The notes under the pieces: generated by a model | What the model saw: the letters and a program-made list of their open reading frames with translations, nothing else | What the model was told of the DNA's origin: nothing | The model's database searches: none | Shown: positions 48,901 to 61,186 of the stretch, piece by piece | How the letters are laid out: each line of letters starts with the position of its first letter | How positions within the stretch are numbered: the first letter of the stretch is position 1 | Assembly (NCBI GenBank): GCA_019321725.1 | Contig: CM033108.1 | Location: forward strand, 5,784,060 to 5,848,059 | Direction of reading: 5' to 3' | Length of the DNA stretch: 64,000 bases | Source of the DNA: Paulownia fortunei | Taxonomy: Eukaryota > Streptophyta > Magnoliopsida > Lamiales > Paulowniaceae | Made by a program: the position numbers and the translations under genes

Positions 48901-51749
48901 AGAAATCCCTAGTGAGGAGGAATACGAATATTGAGCAATAGATTGTCACATGATGACATAAATATGGCTAACAACCCATAGAAAGATGATAGCATAAATG
49001 AGTAAATTCTTTCATGAACAATAATAGTTGCCTAACGCGCCACGTGAGTCAGCAAACAAGTTGGCTAACACTTTAGCAAGTGATCAAAGCCACTTTAGTA
49101 TGAGAGCGACAACAAATGAAAAATAGCAATAAACAGCTTAAATCGTAGCGCAAAGACACCTAGTCTACTAATTAGAAAGTCTTTGGCTTAGATTAGGAAA
49201 TTTTGTGTGTCTTTGACTATGAATCTAACTAATGTGATGTGTGTATTTAAAACATAAACTTACATTAGTTTTGCTGTAGATTTTACACGGAGACATTATG
49301 AAAAAGAGCGCAGCGGATTTCTATCTCCATAGCACTTAGATCTTTGATCAAGGTTTTGAGGTTTAAGACACTTTGGAGATTTACATCTGTTCCAGAATAT
49401 AATAGAATGTCGCAATGAAAATCCTTATTGAGAAGAAGATGAATTTTTGCTGTTTGACAATAGAAATCCAACGAGATAAATAAAATCAGAGTAAATATCA
49501 CAAACAAGTCTATCATAGAACAACACAAAAATGACATCAAAATAAAAGAGTTTTTATTTTATTTTTTAAATTCAATTATTATATTATTTTACAAACAGTG
49601 AATTATTTTATCTTTGAGTATGATATCGTCAAGTATGATGTTTTTTTTTTATATTCGAACCATGTTAAATATTATTATGTCAATTTTCACTCATTTTTAT
49701 ATATATTTTAATTGATGTTATAATATTAATTGAAATATAATAAATTTAATAAACTAATTAATTTAATTAAGCACAATGACAATAAACTCGAACAATACTG
49801 TTGAATGATATGTACATGTATGTTCCGACCCATGTATTTAAAAATAAAAATAATATTGAAAAACAAAATCTATCCACCACAAAATAACATATGCCTAGCT
49901 GGTGACTCAAAAAGCTGCAATATTTGGAATATAAATATTCATGGTCTCGAAATTCTCAGTTGTCCATCACAAATTAGTTGAAAGAAGGTGTATGCTTTTA
50001 TTTTTCCTTAAACTAGCTTTATCCTTCTATTCCAATCGGAGTTATTAAATAAGCTCAACTAACTTGTTCTAGTAGTCAATGTAAGCCATTAACGTGTCAT
50101 TGATGCTAATTAAAAAAAGGAATTAGATACGCTTTAAATAACGAGACAATATTAAATGTAAAGTACTTCAAACTACATATTTCTTGTAAGAAAAGATCTT
50201 TCTAGATATCCGATAAAATATTTAAGGATCAATGTATATATAGATTAGATGGGTAAACTTATTAAATTATTTTTATAATTTTAAAAAAATTATATTTTTT
50301 AAAAAATAATATTATTTAAATTTTTAATATTCTATTATTTTAAAAAAATATTATATAAATATATATAATAATTTTTTTAAAATATTGAGTTAGAATATAA
50401 AAAATTCAAGATACAATTCAAATTTATTTATACTGTTAAAATCTCTTCTAAATGAAATGGATCTGGTGGAGGTCCGAATTTTGACTTAATCCCTATTCCT
50501 CGATCCAGTTAAACTATGAGGGTATTTATATATATACACACACACACACGCGCACACACACACACACACATAATATCCCCCAAAAAAGAAAAAGAAATTG
50601 ACTCTGAGGGCGTAAGGTGTTTGACTAAGTTATAACCTTTTTAGAATATTTCTCCAAATATTTGAAAACTTATAAAAAAATTGATATTATTTGCCAAAAT
50701 TTTAGAAATAAAATTATAAGCTTCCAAAATGATAATTTTTTTATAAATTTCTTTAACAAAGAAAACAAGTAAGGAGATATTAACTCCTCAAAATTAATGA
50801 GATTCTAATTATTTCTTAAGATATAAAAAACTTCTTTTGATTCTTCACCATATAAATTATAAAAACTTCATTATGAAATCATCTTATAAGCTATTTGAGC
50901 TTCTTTAATCCAAATGAATCAGAAACTTATTTTTTTTAAAATAAAGTTTAAAAGCTTATAAGCTCATAAAAATTCTATAAGTTTTACAAATTTATATAAT
51001 ATTTCAAATAAGTTTCTCTAAACAATCGTTATATTACATTTAACTTTCAATTTAATTAGCACTTGAAATTTGAAATTAATTCATGATTGCATTAACCTCT
51101 AAGACTACAAATAGACAAAGTCACAAATGCTGAATTCTTTAAAAAGTGCAAAATAAAGCTCGCTATTTTCATGATAACATCTTAATCCGATTTTTGGAGC
51201 AATGTTAATTATCATCTGTTTGTTTAACACATTTTTTCTAACATAATTTTAGTTAAAAAAAATTATTGAAATTAACACTCTTGAATGACTATAATAAACC
51301 ATCCAAACTAGAAATAGTTGGAAAAAGGTACTCCCTTTGTCCCAATTTTATTATTCATATTTCTATATTTGGATGTTCCAATACAAAACTTAATTTTTTA
51401 AAATAAATTCTTTAATTTTTTTATCTAATTTAAAATAATAATATTATATTACTAACTCTTACTCACTATTTCAAAATGAAAATATAAAAGTACACAATTT
51501 TTTTTGCTATGATTGGTGTTTTTCCAATTCTTTTGAGAGAAAATCTTTGGAGAAATGTATTTTGGAATATGTGCAGAATGAAAATATATTTGGATAAGTT
51601 GTTATGAAATTATGATGTGATATATTCACTCTTAATGTATTTCTATTCATTTTTTAGGAGATGAATTTTAATGCAGATATCTTATCAAGATTATTTTATT
51701 ATGATTAGTACTAGTATAAGTGTTTTGTGAAATAAAAATTTTACTCTCT
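48901..51749. other. AT-rich spacer with CA microsatellite, no gene
   Basis: A (CA)n run with CG interruptions lies at 50534-50570. The AT-rich stretch 50225-50480 looks like a decayed family B element. No gene is supported. Confidence 0.5.
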
Positions 51750-52108
51750 TAAGCATGGTAACCTACCATGTTTGGCCAACTTCGGACCTACCACATCAAG
51801 ATGTTTTAGGACCTGGATCTACCTCGAACCCAATGGGTTAAATCAGTTAAATCTATTTTATAATTTTAAAATATTAAAATATATATTTTGAAAGATAATA
51901 CACTAAAAATTTTTAAAAATATATTTAAAAAAAAAACTGTCACATATACATAATAAATTAAAAAATAAACGAGACAAGTCAAGACAAGGCAGTTTTTAAA
52001 ACAAAAACCCAAAACCCACCTCGATCTGTTTTGAATAATAAAAATCCACCCTAAAAATAGTGAATCCAAAGCAAGTTCGAATTCAAACTCACCTTATTAC
52101 TATTGCTT
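51750..52108. mobile_element. Family B TIR element, diverged copy
   Basis: It shares with 43746-44089 the order of TTTGGCCAA, GTTAAATCAGTTAAATCTATTTTAT-like, AATAATACACTAAAAA and a right end near GTTCGAATTCAAACTCACC. The terminal inverted repeat is eroded. Confidence 0.6.
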
Positions 52109-52162
52109 ACATTTTGTTCTCATAACAAAAATATGTTTAGCAAAATAATGCAAATATAATTA

Positions 52163-52830
52163 GAGATGACAATTGGGTGGGTTCAAATTCAAATTCGTAA
52201 TGAACTCGCTCCAGACGGGGTGGTTCCAAACCCAGCTAAGCAAGGGATTTTAATTTTATAAACTCGATCGTATTCAGAATGGGTAATGGGTTCTAGTGAA
52301 CCTACCCAAACCTGTCCCATACTATTGTTATTATTTAATAAAAATATATTATAAAATTACTAATGAGTCTATTATTATTAATTTCTGAATTGAATGACTA
52401 TACAAATTACAATATTATTAGATTAATTTAAAAATTATTTTTAAATTTTAGTTTCAATTCAAAAACATGATGTTGATTTATATATGACCAAATACAAATA
52501 TGCATTATAAATATATTAAAATTTGAGAAAATTGTATGTAGGCATGTTATATAAAATATTTTAAAATAGTGAGATATATAATTTAATTATATTCATTTCT
52601 TATAAATTAATGTTATTATCATATTTAATAATTAAAAAAATTATAAAAAATATATTTTATCACCAACAGCAATCAAGAATATCAAAAGTTAATAGTAATA
52701 TAAAAATAAAAATAATTATATAAAATTAAAAAAACTCAAAATTTAGTTTTAGCAAATTGATGGTCCATGAGCCTCTATTGAGTTTTGGGTCCAGTGCGAG
52801 GCGGAGTGAGTTATGGGTCTAATTTTTTTG
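52163..52830. repeat. Dispersed repeat related to 9888-9970
   Basis: The left part GGTGGGTTCAAATTCAAATT...AATGAACTCG matches GTGGGTTCAAACTCAAATTT...AATGAACTTA at 9890. The right part ends in GC-richer CAGTGCGAGGCGGAGTGAG. It has no coding capacity; a small DNA element is likely. Confidence 0.45.
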
Positions 52831-54116
52831 ACAGAATAAATCCTTTATTTTTTTTCTTTTTAAGACATGAATTTTAAATATGATCATTATTTTAAATATA
52901 ATATTTAACTTTTAACTCCATTCATAACTTTATATCAAACAATTAAATAATCGACATGGACAGTGGCATACTTAGTCACGTGAAGTTGTAAATCAGTGGT
53001 GACAGGAAATGATGTGATGGATTTGGGAATATACACGAATAGAATGATGGGAAAATGAGAAAAAAAATAAAGCAAAACATAACCAAATTTGGAAATTTTG
53101 GGCATCAGCCACCGTCCACACAACATGCAACTTGACACTCCCAATAATTACTACTTTAATTTATGAACATATTTAATTTTAAATATGTGTGTGGGGTTGG
53201 GGTTGGTGGGAGCATTTTCGTACAAAATCAAACAAAATATCTTGATTGGGGCATCTTACTAGAACTCTCTTTTATCTCGCACACAATTCAATTTTCCACA
53301 AAACAAACACGCAACATGCTATTCATTTGAATATTTTGTTCTATAAATTTATTTAAATAGTGTGTGACAAGCGAATTTATCCTAATTGTCCGACCCCAAT
53401 CCTAAAAATTGTATTTTTTTTTCTTTTTTACAACATCGAGTTTTGATTCAAAACCTTAACAAGAGTATTTTTTTTACATGATCAATTTGCAAAATTCATA
53501 AAATTGGTCATGACCCCACTTGCTATATATATCTTTCAAGGATCTGATTAAAAAATAACTAATATTTTTAATTTTTATTTTATTTATTCGAATCGATCTT
53601 TAAAATATTATCCATTAATTTAAGTATTGAATATTTTTACTAGACTACCTCAACAAATCTAACGAACATGTGACTATCTATGTCTAATTGTTTGAGCCGC
53701 ACTTTCAATCCTAACAAATCAATGACAAATTTAACCGAAAAAAAAATCTATAAATAGATAAATTTGAAATTCTATACTATCATCTTCTCTTCTCTTTTCT
53801 TCATATGCATTATACTAACATGAATATATTACCCCACAACAAAATTAGTAGTATTATAATGTCCTTCTAACTAGTAGGAAATGTTGAAATTTTTATGTTA
53901 CAAAGTAGTGACATTATCTTTTTTACACGTTCATCCCCATAAAAATCCATACACTAAAATTTGAATATCAACTTTTTTTTTAAAAAAAAATATCTAATAT
54001 TCGTTCCTCTTAATCAATCCTTTAGGAGCCGTCAAGTTATCAATTTCATCATATTTCAATAACTTCAACAAACATATGGATTATCTTAAAAGATATACAC
54101 TGTATTATTTATAAAT

Positions 54117-54149
<33 letters not shown>

Positions 54150-56877
54150 GTATGTATGCGTGTTAATGTGCTGTGTCCTGTCTTCTACGCAACCCTCAGC
54201 TACATGCCATCTACATGCCATCTATACCTTGCAAACGTTCAATGTTTCGGTCCTACTACTATACGTTTTGAAGAAAATTATTTATTTATTTTCTAGAAAA
54301 TTATTAGTTTTTTTCTTGTAATAATATAACTCCAGTATTAATTTTTATTTTTTATTCTTGACTACTAATTTATGCTTCTTGCTCTGTCATTTACTACAAC
54401 TGTGGAGCAACCCCACCAAAAAAAAATCATAAAATTTTTAAACTAATAAAATCATTTTTCAAAAAAATGAAAATAAAAATAAACTACAACTGTTGAACCT
54501 TGGCTTGAATTTTGTTGTTAAATTCTTTGAATAACATACATATGAGAGAGAATTCTTTTTATGATATTTTAGTCAAGATCATATATGAGACAAATAATAC
54601 GAGTAACTTAGTGAAATTAAACAAAAACATATACAGTAATAAAAGAGAAATGTTAAAATCTGCTCATCTTTTCTTGAAAGAAAAAAATTTAAAACTGTCA
54701 TTAGCTTATGAAAAGCATCTAAAAATCTCCATTTTTTATTTTTTATCCTTTTCTTCTATTTCTTTTTCTTCCAGACGAAAAACTTATTTTAAACAGATTA
54801 TTATTATTTATATATATTTCCATTGCATTGTTTAATGAGGTTGTTGTTTTTAATGGCTGACCAGACAATTTATTACAGGAGAATAATGCCAAACAATACG
54901 TTATAAGAGAGATCCAAATAATCTTGATAAATTTATTTAATTTAAAGAATATTGGACAATAAAGCATCCTACATGTAGGTATGGATGGACAGGTTGAAAA
55001 TCAGAAATCCACCACATAAAGAATTTTTAAGATTGAGAATTAGACCAGCCAAGGAACCAAATCTAGTTGGTTAAACTTGTCAAACTTATTTTATTATTTT
55101 AAAAACATTACAAAAATATATTTTCTAAAAACAATGTACTATTTTAAAAAATGTCACATAATATATATAATAAATTTAGAAAAATAAAAAAATTAAATGA
55201 GATGAATTTAAAAATAAAAATTTAAAATTTATTTATAATAATAAAAATTCAGTCTAAGTGAATGGGTAGGAGATGAATTAGGAGGGTGAGGTTAATTTCT
55301 TCATAGAAGAAGGTATGACATAAGCAGACGGTGGCCAAATTTCAGATATTTTTTTCTATTTATCTTGTAGACATTAAACATAACCGCAACATGGCCTGGT
55401 TTGATTACGTTTCAATAGGAGTTTTCCTATTTTTAACAATTCCATTTCAAAAGCATAATTAATCTAATTAAAAATGACTTATTTTGTCTTTTATTTTCCC
55501 ACCAAATACACTTCCCACCCATTATATTCCTACTATTCAATCGAGTTGACTCTCACCATTATCATTGACATATGTATAAATTATTAAATTACAAAACAAC
55601 TAAACAAATTGTTATATTTAAATTGAATATTAAAAATAAATTTTACCATTATCAATTTTATCTTATTAATATATTAATATTTTCAAATAGAAGCTTACCA
55701 CCTATAAATTATTCTAATAAATTATTATATTTAAATTTTATATAGAATATAGACCCACAACTATCAAATTCATATAATTGACTATTATTACTTTCAAGCA
55801 ACAACATTTCTGTAGAACTAGCAACTCATGTATCAACCTAATAAATTATAATTTTATTATATCTTTTCATGAAAAAAAAAATAAACCAAATAAATTCTCG
55901 TTTTATGCCCTATATATTTTTTTTATTAGAATTCATATAACCAACCACATTTTATCAACACTCACTAACACTGGTATTACATAATCTAATAGATAAGATT
56001 AGATAAGTAATCACGTTTATTGATAAAGTTAGATATTCTAATTATGCCCCTACTCTCATTTCCCACTATTCAATGTTTGAATTTAAAACAAAAACTAAAA
56101 TAACCAACAATATTTTTATTTTCCACAAAAATAAATAAAAATTAAAATTTCATCTCAGCAAAATAAAAACGACATTTCTAACGGAAACGGAAACGGAACG
56201 AAACCAAACAAGCCTTGCATATGTACTTCCAATCTCAAAACACACAATATGGCCAATTATATCATATTTTTCCTATCCCTAAATTATTGCTCTATGTTAA
56301 ATTAATTTATTGGTTAATTCTAAAATAAAACTCTATTTCCAAATAACTTTTTTTTTTATCGAAGACTGCGTCTCAATCTCAATCTCAATCAAAAAATAAT
56401 ACAACATTATCAACTGAGCTGGTATTTTCAAAGTCAATATATAATCTAAAATCACAAAACTTATTTAAAATCCTCATCTAAAATTCAAAACAATATCAAA
56501 TTAGACCTATAATTTTGGGACGAAAGCATTAATAATTAATAAATCACCACTTGGAAAATTAATTATCAGACAATTATCTAATTAACAACTTTACGGCAAA
56601 TACTAATAAGGAAAGACACTAATTAAACAGCCACATCTATATTTAGTAAAAAGAAAACAAAGTCTATTACGCCAACGCCGAAGATATATTTAGTAAAAAA
56701 AAAGTTTATTACGCATCGGAAACAACCGAAAGGGTTTTGCAACCTTCTAGATTTTGCAGCCACCAAACTAACAAACCATTAATTTACCAAATCCACCCCT
56801 CAGCCACCCCCTAATTAAATAGTACAACTATAGGAAATGGGAATAATAATACAACAGGCCTAACGGGGACAGTAAAG
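52831..56877. other. AT-rich spacer with microsatellites, no gene
   Basis: It contains a TA/TATG microsatellite at 54118-54160 and a diverged family B copy at 54980-55270. No frame shows protein-like composition or motifs. The right end is the 3' flank of the DnaJ gene. Confidence 0.5.
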
Positions 56878-58884
56878 TCAAACGCGTGCGTTGCGCTTGT
56901 GTGTAGCCCGTGCATTGCTCCCAGTGTCGCGTGCCCTCTTCCTTACCATTAGATCATCACTCTCTTGTATCATATTCGCCAGATCCTCACCGAACAATTC
57001 CACAAATGTTTTCTGCAGATCCTCTAAGCTCTCTTCCTTCTGCCAATAATAATTATTTTTATTTTCAAAATTAGCTAATATGGGGTTTTTGAATTTTTAA
57101 TTTACTATTATACCTTTAGAAATGGGATGAAAAATTCCGTACCTCAGTCCCGACATTCTGCTCCATCATATTCATCAAATCATGTAGGAAATCACCCATC
57201 CCCTGTGCCCACAAATTATCAGAGGGCAAATTTGTAATATTGATTCAACATTTTAGAAAGAATTTCAACAAATTCAAATATAATTTATTAGGTCTTAGAA
57301 TTCGTGATCACGTTTATTCCTAATAGTTCAAAAAAGAGAGGGTAAAATATAGTTTTCATAACAAAATTAATCATAAAAATCCGCAATTAATTCGTCAAAA
57401 AATATTAATAGTAAAAATAAAAATTTAATTTAAAAATATATCAATAAAAATCTACTATGTGTAGTAAATTGAGGGTAAATGGCAATTTATCTCTCTGAAA
57501 TGATAAAAAGACAAATAACTTATTGGAAAATGAAAAATGGCTAAATTACCTTATTTTCAAAAAAGGCAAATTTAATTTTTTTAATTTATTAGATTTACAA
57601 TGATCAACACATCCTTATGTATAATAATGAATTTTCTTTATTTATTTATAGTTTTCATGATCCTTTAAAGTATTAGTTACCAAATTATATTCTTTAAAGT
57701 ATATATTCTTTAATAATAGATTTTCTTACTTATATTTAAAATAAAAGTAAAATATTTTAAAATAATGAATGCAATATGTTTATGCAATATAATGGATATT
57801 TGAGAGTTTTCTCAACATATTTTTGTTATATTGATATACACTGCTAACATGTATTGGCAAAAATAGAAAAAATAGTCATCGTAGTGTATTTATCTCCAAT
57901 TATTTAATCTAATTACAATGTAAATAGCCAAATGTATTTATCTCCAATTGTATAATATACATATAATGGAAATAAAATTTAAGAACAAATCGCTTTATCA
58001 AAAATAGATTCAAAAGAACTAGTCACCTACTTTGTTACTATGTCCAACATCAAAGGTACAACTTTGCATGCAAAAGGACAAGGTTGAAAAAATGCGCGTG
58101 GAATATTGAAATACTTAAATGCTAGGTGTGGGAAAAGCAAAAACGGGGGCGGCGATAACAAAGACAAAGAGGAAGAAGAAAAATATCTGAGATATTTTGG
58201 GAGAATAATCGCAAGCACCTCGTCTTCCTCAAAGAGATCGAGGAATCCGGCGTCGTACATTGATCTCTTTTCCTTGTCAGACAATACTGCACCAGAAATT
58301 TCACGGGCCAATCAATCAATTAACTCGAAATACTTTTTCATTTAGTGAAAAGAAAAAATAAATAAATTAATGTAGAGATATGAACCTGCGTACGCTTCTT
58401 GGATTTTCTGGAAGCGGCGTTTGGCTTCTCCGGCGGCGGAGGGGTTCTTCGTCCACCTGTCTGGATGCCATTTCTTCCCACAAAATAAAAAAAAGAAAAA
58501 AATTCAATCATACATTAGAAGAATGTAATAGTTTCAAAGTTTCGATTTAAAGTGTGACAGAGGGGAAGCGGCGTTTGGCTTCCCCGGCGGCGGAGGGGTT
58601 CTTCACCCACCTGTCTGGATTTCATTTCTTCGCACATAAAAAAGAGAAAAATGCAATCATAAATTAGAAGAATGTAATTGCTTCAAAATGTGGATTTAAA
58701 TTGTTACAGAACATCGGCTCCAATTAGAATTCTAGCCAAAAAAAAAAAAGAAAAAGAAAGAAAAAAATACCAGAGCGAGCTTGCGGTAAGCCGAACGAAT
58801 GTCTGAGAAGGAGGCGTCCTTGCGAATCCCAAGCACGGAGTAGTAGCAATAAGACCCAATGTTGGATCCTCCCTCTCGATCCAT
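56878..58884 (-). CDS. Small plant DnaJ-domain (J) protein
   Basis: Five exons, complement(join(56878..57039,57143..57202,58219..58286,58386..58473,58771..58884)), give 163 residues plus a TGA stop, and all junctions are GT-AG in phase. The J domain fills about residues 12-78: [20 protein letters not shown], then the helix RKLALKWHPDRW with the catalytic HPD tripeptide at 41-43, [16 protein letters not shown], and [17 protein letters not shown]. The C-terminal half is helical and acidic with a basic end ([21 protein letters not shown]). There is no Gly/Phe region or zinc finger, so this is a type III/class C J protein of about 160 residues, a known plant subfamily. By family knowledge it stimulates Hsp70 ATPase activity; client and compartment are not shown. 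Intron 1 carries a duplicated, damaged copy of exon 2 (separate entry). A possible AATAAA signal lies at 56705-56710 on the complementary strand. Confidence 0.92.
58410..58710 (-). repeat. Tandem duplication covering most of DnaJ exon 2 and flanking intron
   Basis: Unit 1 (58410-58563) contains most of functional exon 2 plus adjacent intron 1. Unit 2 (58564-58710) repeats it with an offset of 154 bp and lies wholly within intron 1. Matching blocks include GGAAGCGGCGTTTGGCTTC, GGCGGAGGGGTTCTTC and the intronic ATTAGAAGAATGTAAT. The repeat omits the 3' end of the exon, so unit 2 has no authentic 5' splice donor. Confidence 0.9.
58564..58627 (-). pseudogene. Decayed second copy of DnaJ exon 2 (pseudoexon in intron 1)
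   Basis: The copy keeps an AG acceptor (GCGAAG|AAATG) and reads [24 protein letters not shown]. Compared with the real exon, TGG has become TGA (Trp to stop) and CAT has become AAT, turning HPD into NPD. Inclusion would end translation after about 39 codons and would also lose the Hsp70-activating motif. The likely fate is a silent pseudoexon; if spliced in, it would act as a poison exon. Confidence 0.85.
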
Positions 58885-59371
58885 ACCCGTACCCGGTTAA
58901 CTTCAACCTTCCAGTTACCGCCGATTAATTGATTATTCCACAAAAGAAGTGGTTATCTATGGGCAAGCATTTACAGCTACACAAAGGAATCGCGATGAAT
59001 TCAGATTTGCTTAAGCATCCATGAGGTTCTAGCAAAAGGGTAGTTAGGAAAACAAGGCAGAATTATGGACGAAGCTTATTTCATCATATACGGGGCAAAA
59101 GAAAAGGCAAATTCACAGTGGGGACGAAAAATATCTTGGAAGAGAGAGAGTCAAACGCTGCTGGACGAAGGTTCGAGAAATGGAGAAGATATTTTCTTAG
59201 AGGGGGTTTGGAGTCTGGGGCTGATCATGGATAGAATTACTGGATCTGCCATTGGGCTCTTTTATTAGCCGCCAACTCACTGGGTTTTCGGATCCGGCTC
59301 GTTCATCACGGCCCTGGAACCCGGCGGAAACGCTCACATGAATGAAAGAATCTAAAGACTTAAAACTCCAC

Positions 59372-60755
59372 GGCCTCGTTTGCTTTGGATGTAATAATGA
59401 TTAATACTTTAGAAAATAGATATATTTTTTGTTTAGTAAAATAAAATAATTTAATTTTGTGTTTAGTTGGTAAAATTTGCTGTGGAATAAATTAAGGTAT
59501 GAAGTGATATTTCAACTATACCCCTATATAATTTCTTTTTATTTTTATTATTTACTTCAATTTATGTTCTTGTAAGTCCCTAACCCCATCATCATTATTA
59601 AACACCGACACAATCACCTCCATACCTATGCAAACGCCGCCATTCTCATATCCTAATTAATGTTTTCAAAATTGAAATGAATCAGCCTCTTTTACCGATT
59701 CGATCGTAAGTCGGCGTTCGATCTAATCCATATAGCCATAAATAATTATTTTTTATGATTTAATTGATCAATTTAATTATTTTTTTTAATTTTATATTTT
59801 TTATTAATTTTTTAAGGAGGCTTAAAAGACTTAAACTAGTATTTGGTTGTATGTATTTAAAATAGTGAGCTTTCTTAAATATTTTTTTAAATAATTATTT
59901 TTTTATTTTTTTATTTTTAAAATATATTATATATCAATTATTTTATTATATTATTATTTTATATTATATAATAAAAAAAATATAATTTATTTAGTAGACC
60001 GGTTATTAAAGTGGTCTTATCGGTAGAATTGCTGACGGCTGACGGGCAAGACCAATTTGATCGATCTAATTATGAAAACATTTATCTTAATCTCACCACG
60101 GCGGCGTGGCGTGGCGGGCTGGGCTGCGAAATGGGTGTTGAATATGTGATTAAGAGTAGAAGAGAGGGAAAAAAGAGAAGAAGAGAAGGAGAGAAGGAAA
60201 GAAGAAAAAGATGAGGAAAATGAAGACGAAGAAGAAATAGAAGAAACGAAAGTGTGGCGGCGGGTGGTGGTGATTGAGAAAAGAAGAGAGGAAGAAAGAG
60301 AATGGTGGCGCTGGGAAGAGAAGATAGGAAGAAGATAAAAAGGGTGATATCAGTTAGCCGCATTCGGCGGTCGAGAGAAGAGAAGAAGAATGGAGGAAGA
60401 AGAAAGCGACGACGACATGCGAAGGAAGACAGTGGCACTGGGGAAGTGCAGAAATGACAAAGAAATAGGGAGGAAGAAGAGGGAAAAAAAAAGGTGCGAG
60501 GGGTGGTGGCAGCAGAGAAGGGGAGAGTAGAGGAAGGGGAAAAAAGAAACAAAGAAGAAAAAGGGATGGAGGTTGAAGGTGGTGGGGCTGGGGAAAGAGG
60601 AGGAAAAGAAAAAATATATTTTAGGCAAAATAGTTTAAATCTCATTTTTCAATCCTATAAGTGCATATTGTGTATATTTAATAATTTAATATTAATTTTA
60701 TATCTTATTATATTTTTTATTAATCATTACTTATCCAAACAAAAAAGTAAATAAT
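59372..60755 (+). mobile_element. Non-autonomous Harbinger-like element, purine-rich core
   Basis: The left end GGCCTCGTTTGCTTTGGATGTAATAATGATTAAT-type sequence (59372 onward) mirrors the right end, which read inverted has TTTACTTTTTTGTTTGG, then AAGTAATGATTAAT. The left end also resembles the Harbinger left end at 26053. The interior has a purine-rich block (60150-60620) and ATATCTTATTATATTTTTTAT near the 3' end, as at 38948-39706. A family A element is nested inside. The long minus-strand Ser/Phe/Pro ORF here is the complement of the purine block. Confidence 0.55.
59661..60080 (+). mobile_element. Small TIR element, family A copy 3 (nested)
   Basis: The ends TGTTTTCAAAATTGA and (inverted) TGTTTTCATAATTAGA are the best preserved of the family. 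The interior aligns with copy 2 (AAAATATATTATATATCAATT, then AGACCGGTTATT and GGGCAAGACCAATTTGATCGA). It sits inside the element at 59372-60755, so it inserted later. Confidence 0.7.
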
Positions 60756-61149
60756 TAGAGTTAAAGTTGGTGAAAGATATGGCATGAAAATAAAGTGTCT
60801 TTATGAGGTTAATTAGGTCATTTTTTTCCTCTCAAGCCGTCGCTTCTCAGGCCCTCATGATCCATTTTCTCTATCCAACAATAATTAGTTTGGGCCCTTA
60901 ATCCATTTTCTCTATCTAAGAGTCATTAGTTTGGGCCTGTAATTTATCATGGACCCTTTATCAGGCCGAGCAAGCGCGAATTGATTTGATTTGATTGGGT
61001 ATAACATCAAGCTATTTGGTCAAAATATTGCAAAAATAAAAAATAATTCTCAATTTACCTACCAATCAAAGGGTCTATAGATATATGGGAAAGCGTTACA
61101 TAGTACTTCCCATTTTTTATTTTTCATTTTTCAGAGAAGAAGTATATTC

Positions 61150-61186
<37 letters not shown>

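Noticed and set aside
60082..60645. 187-codon minus-strand ORF rich in Ser, Phe, Pro and Leu
   Set aside because: It is the complement of a purine-rich block in a MITE-like element; composition is low-complexity and no domain is seen.
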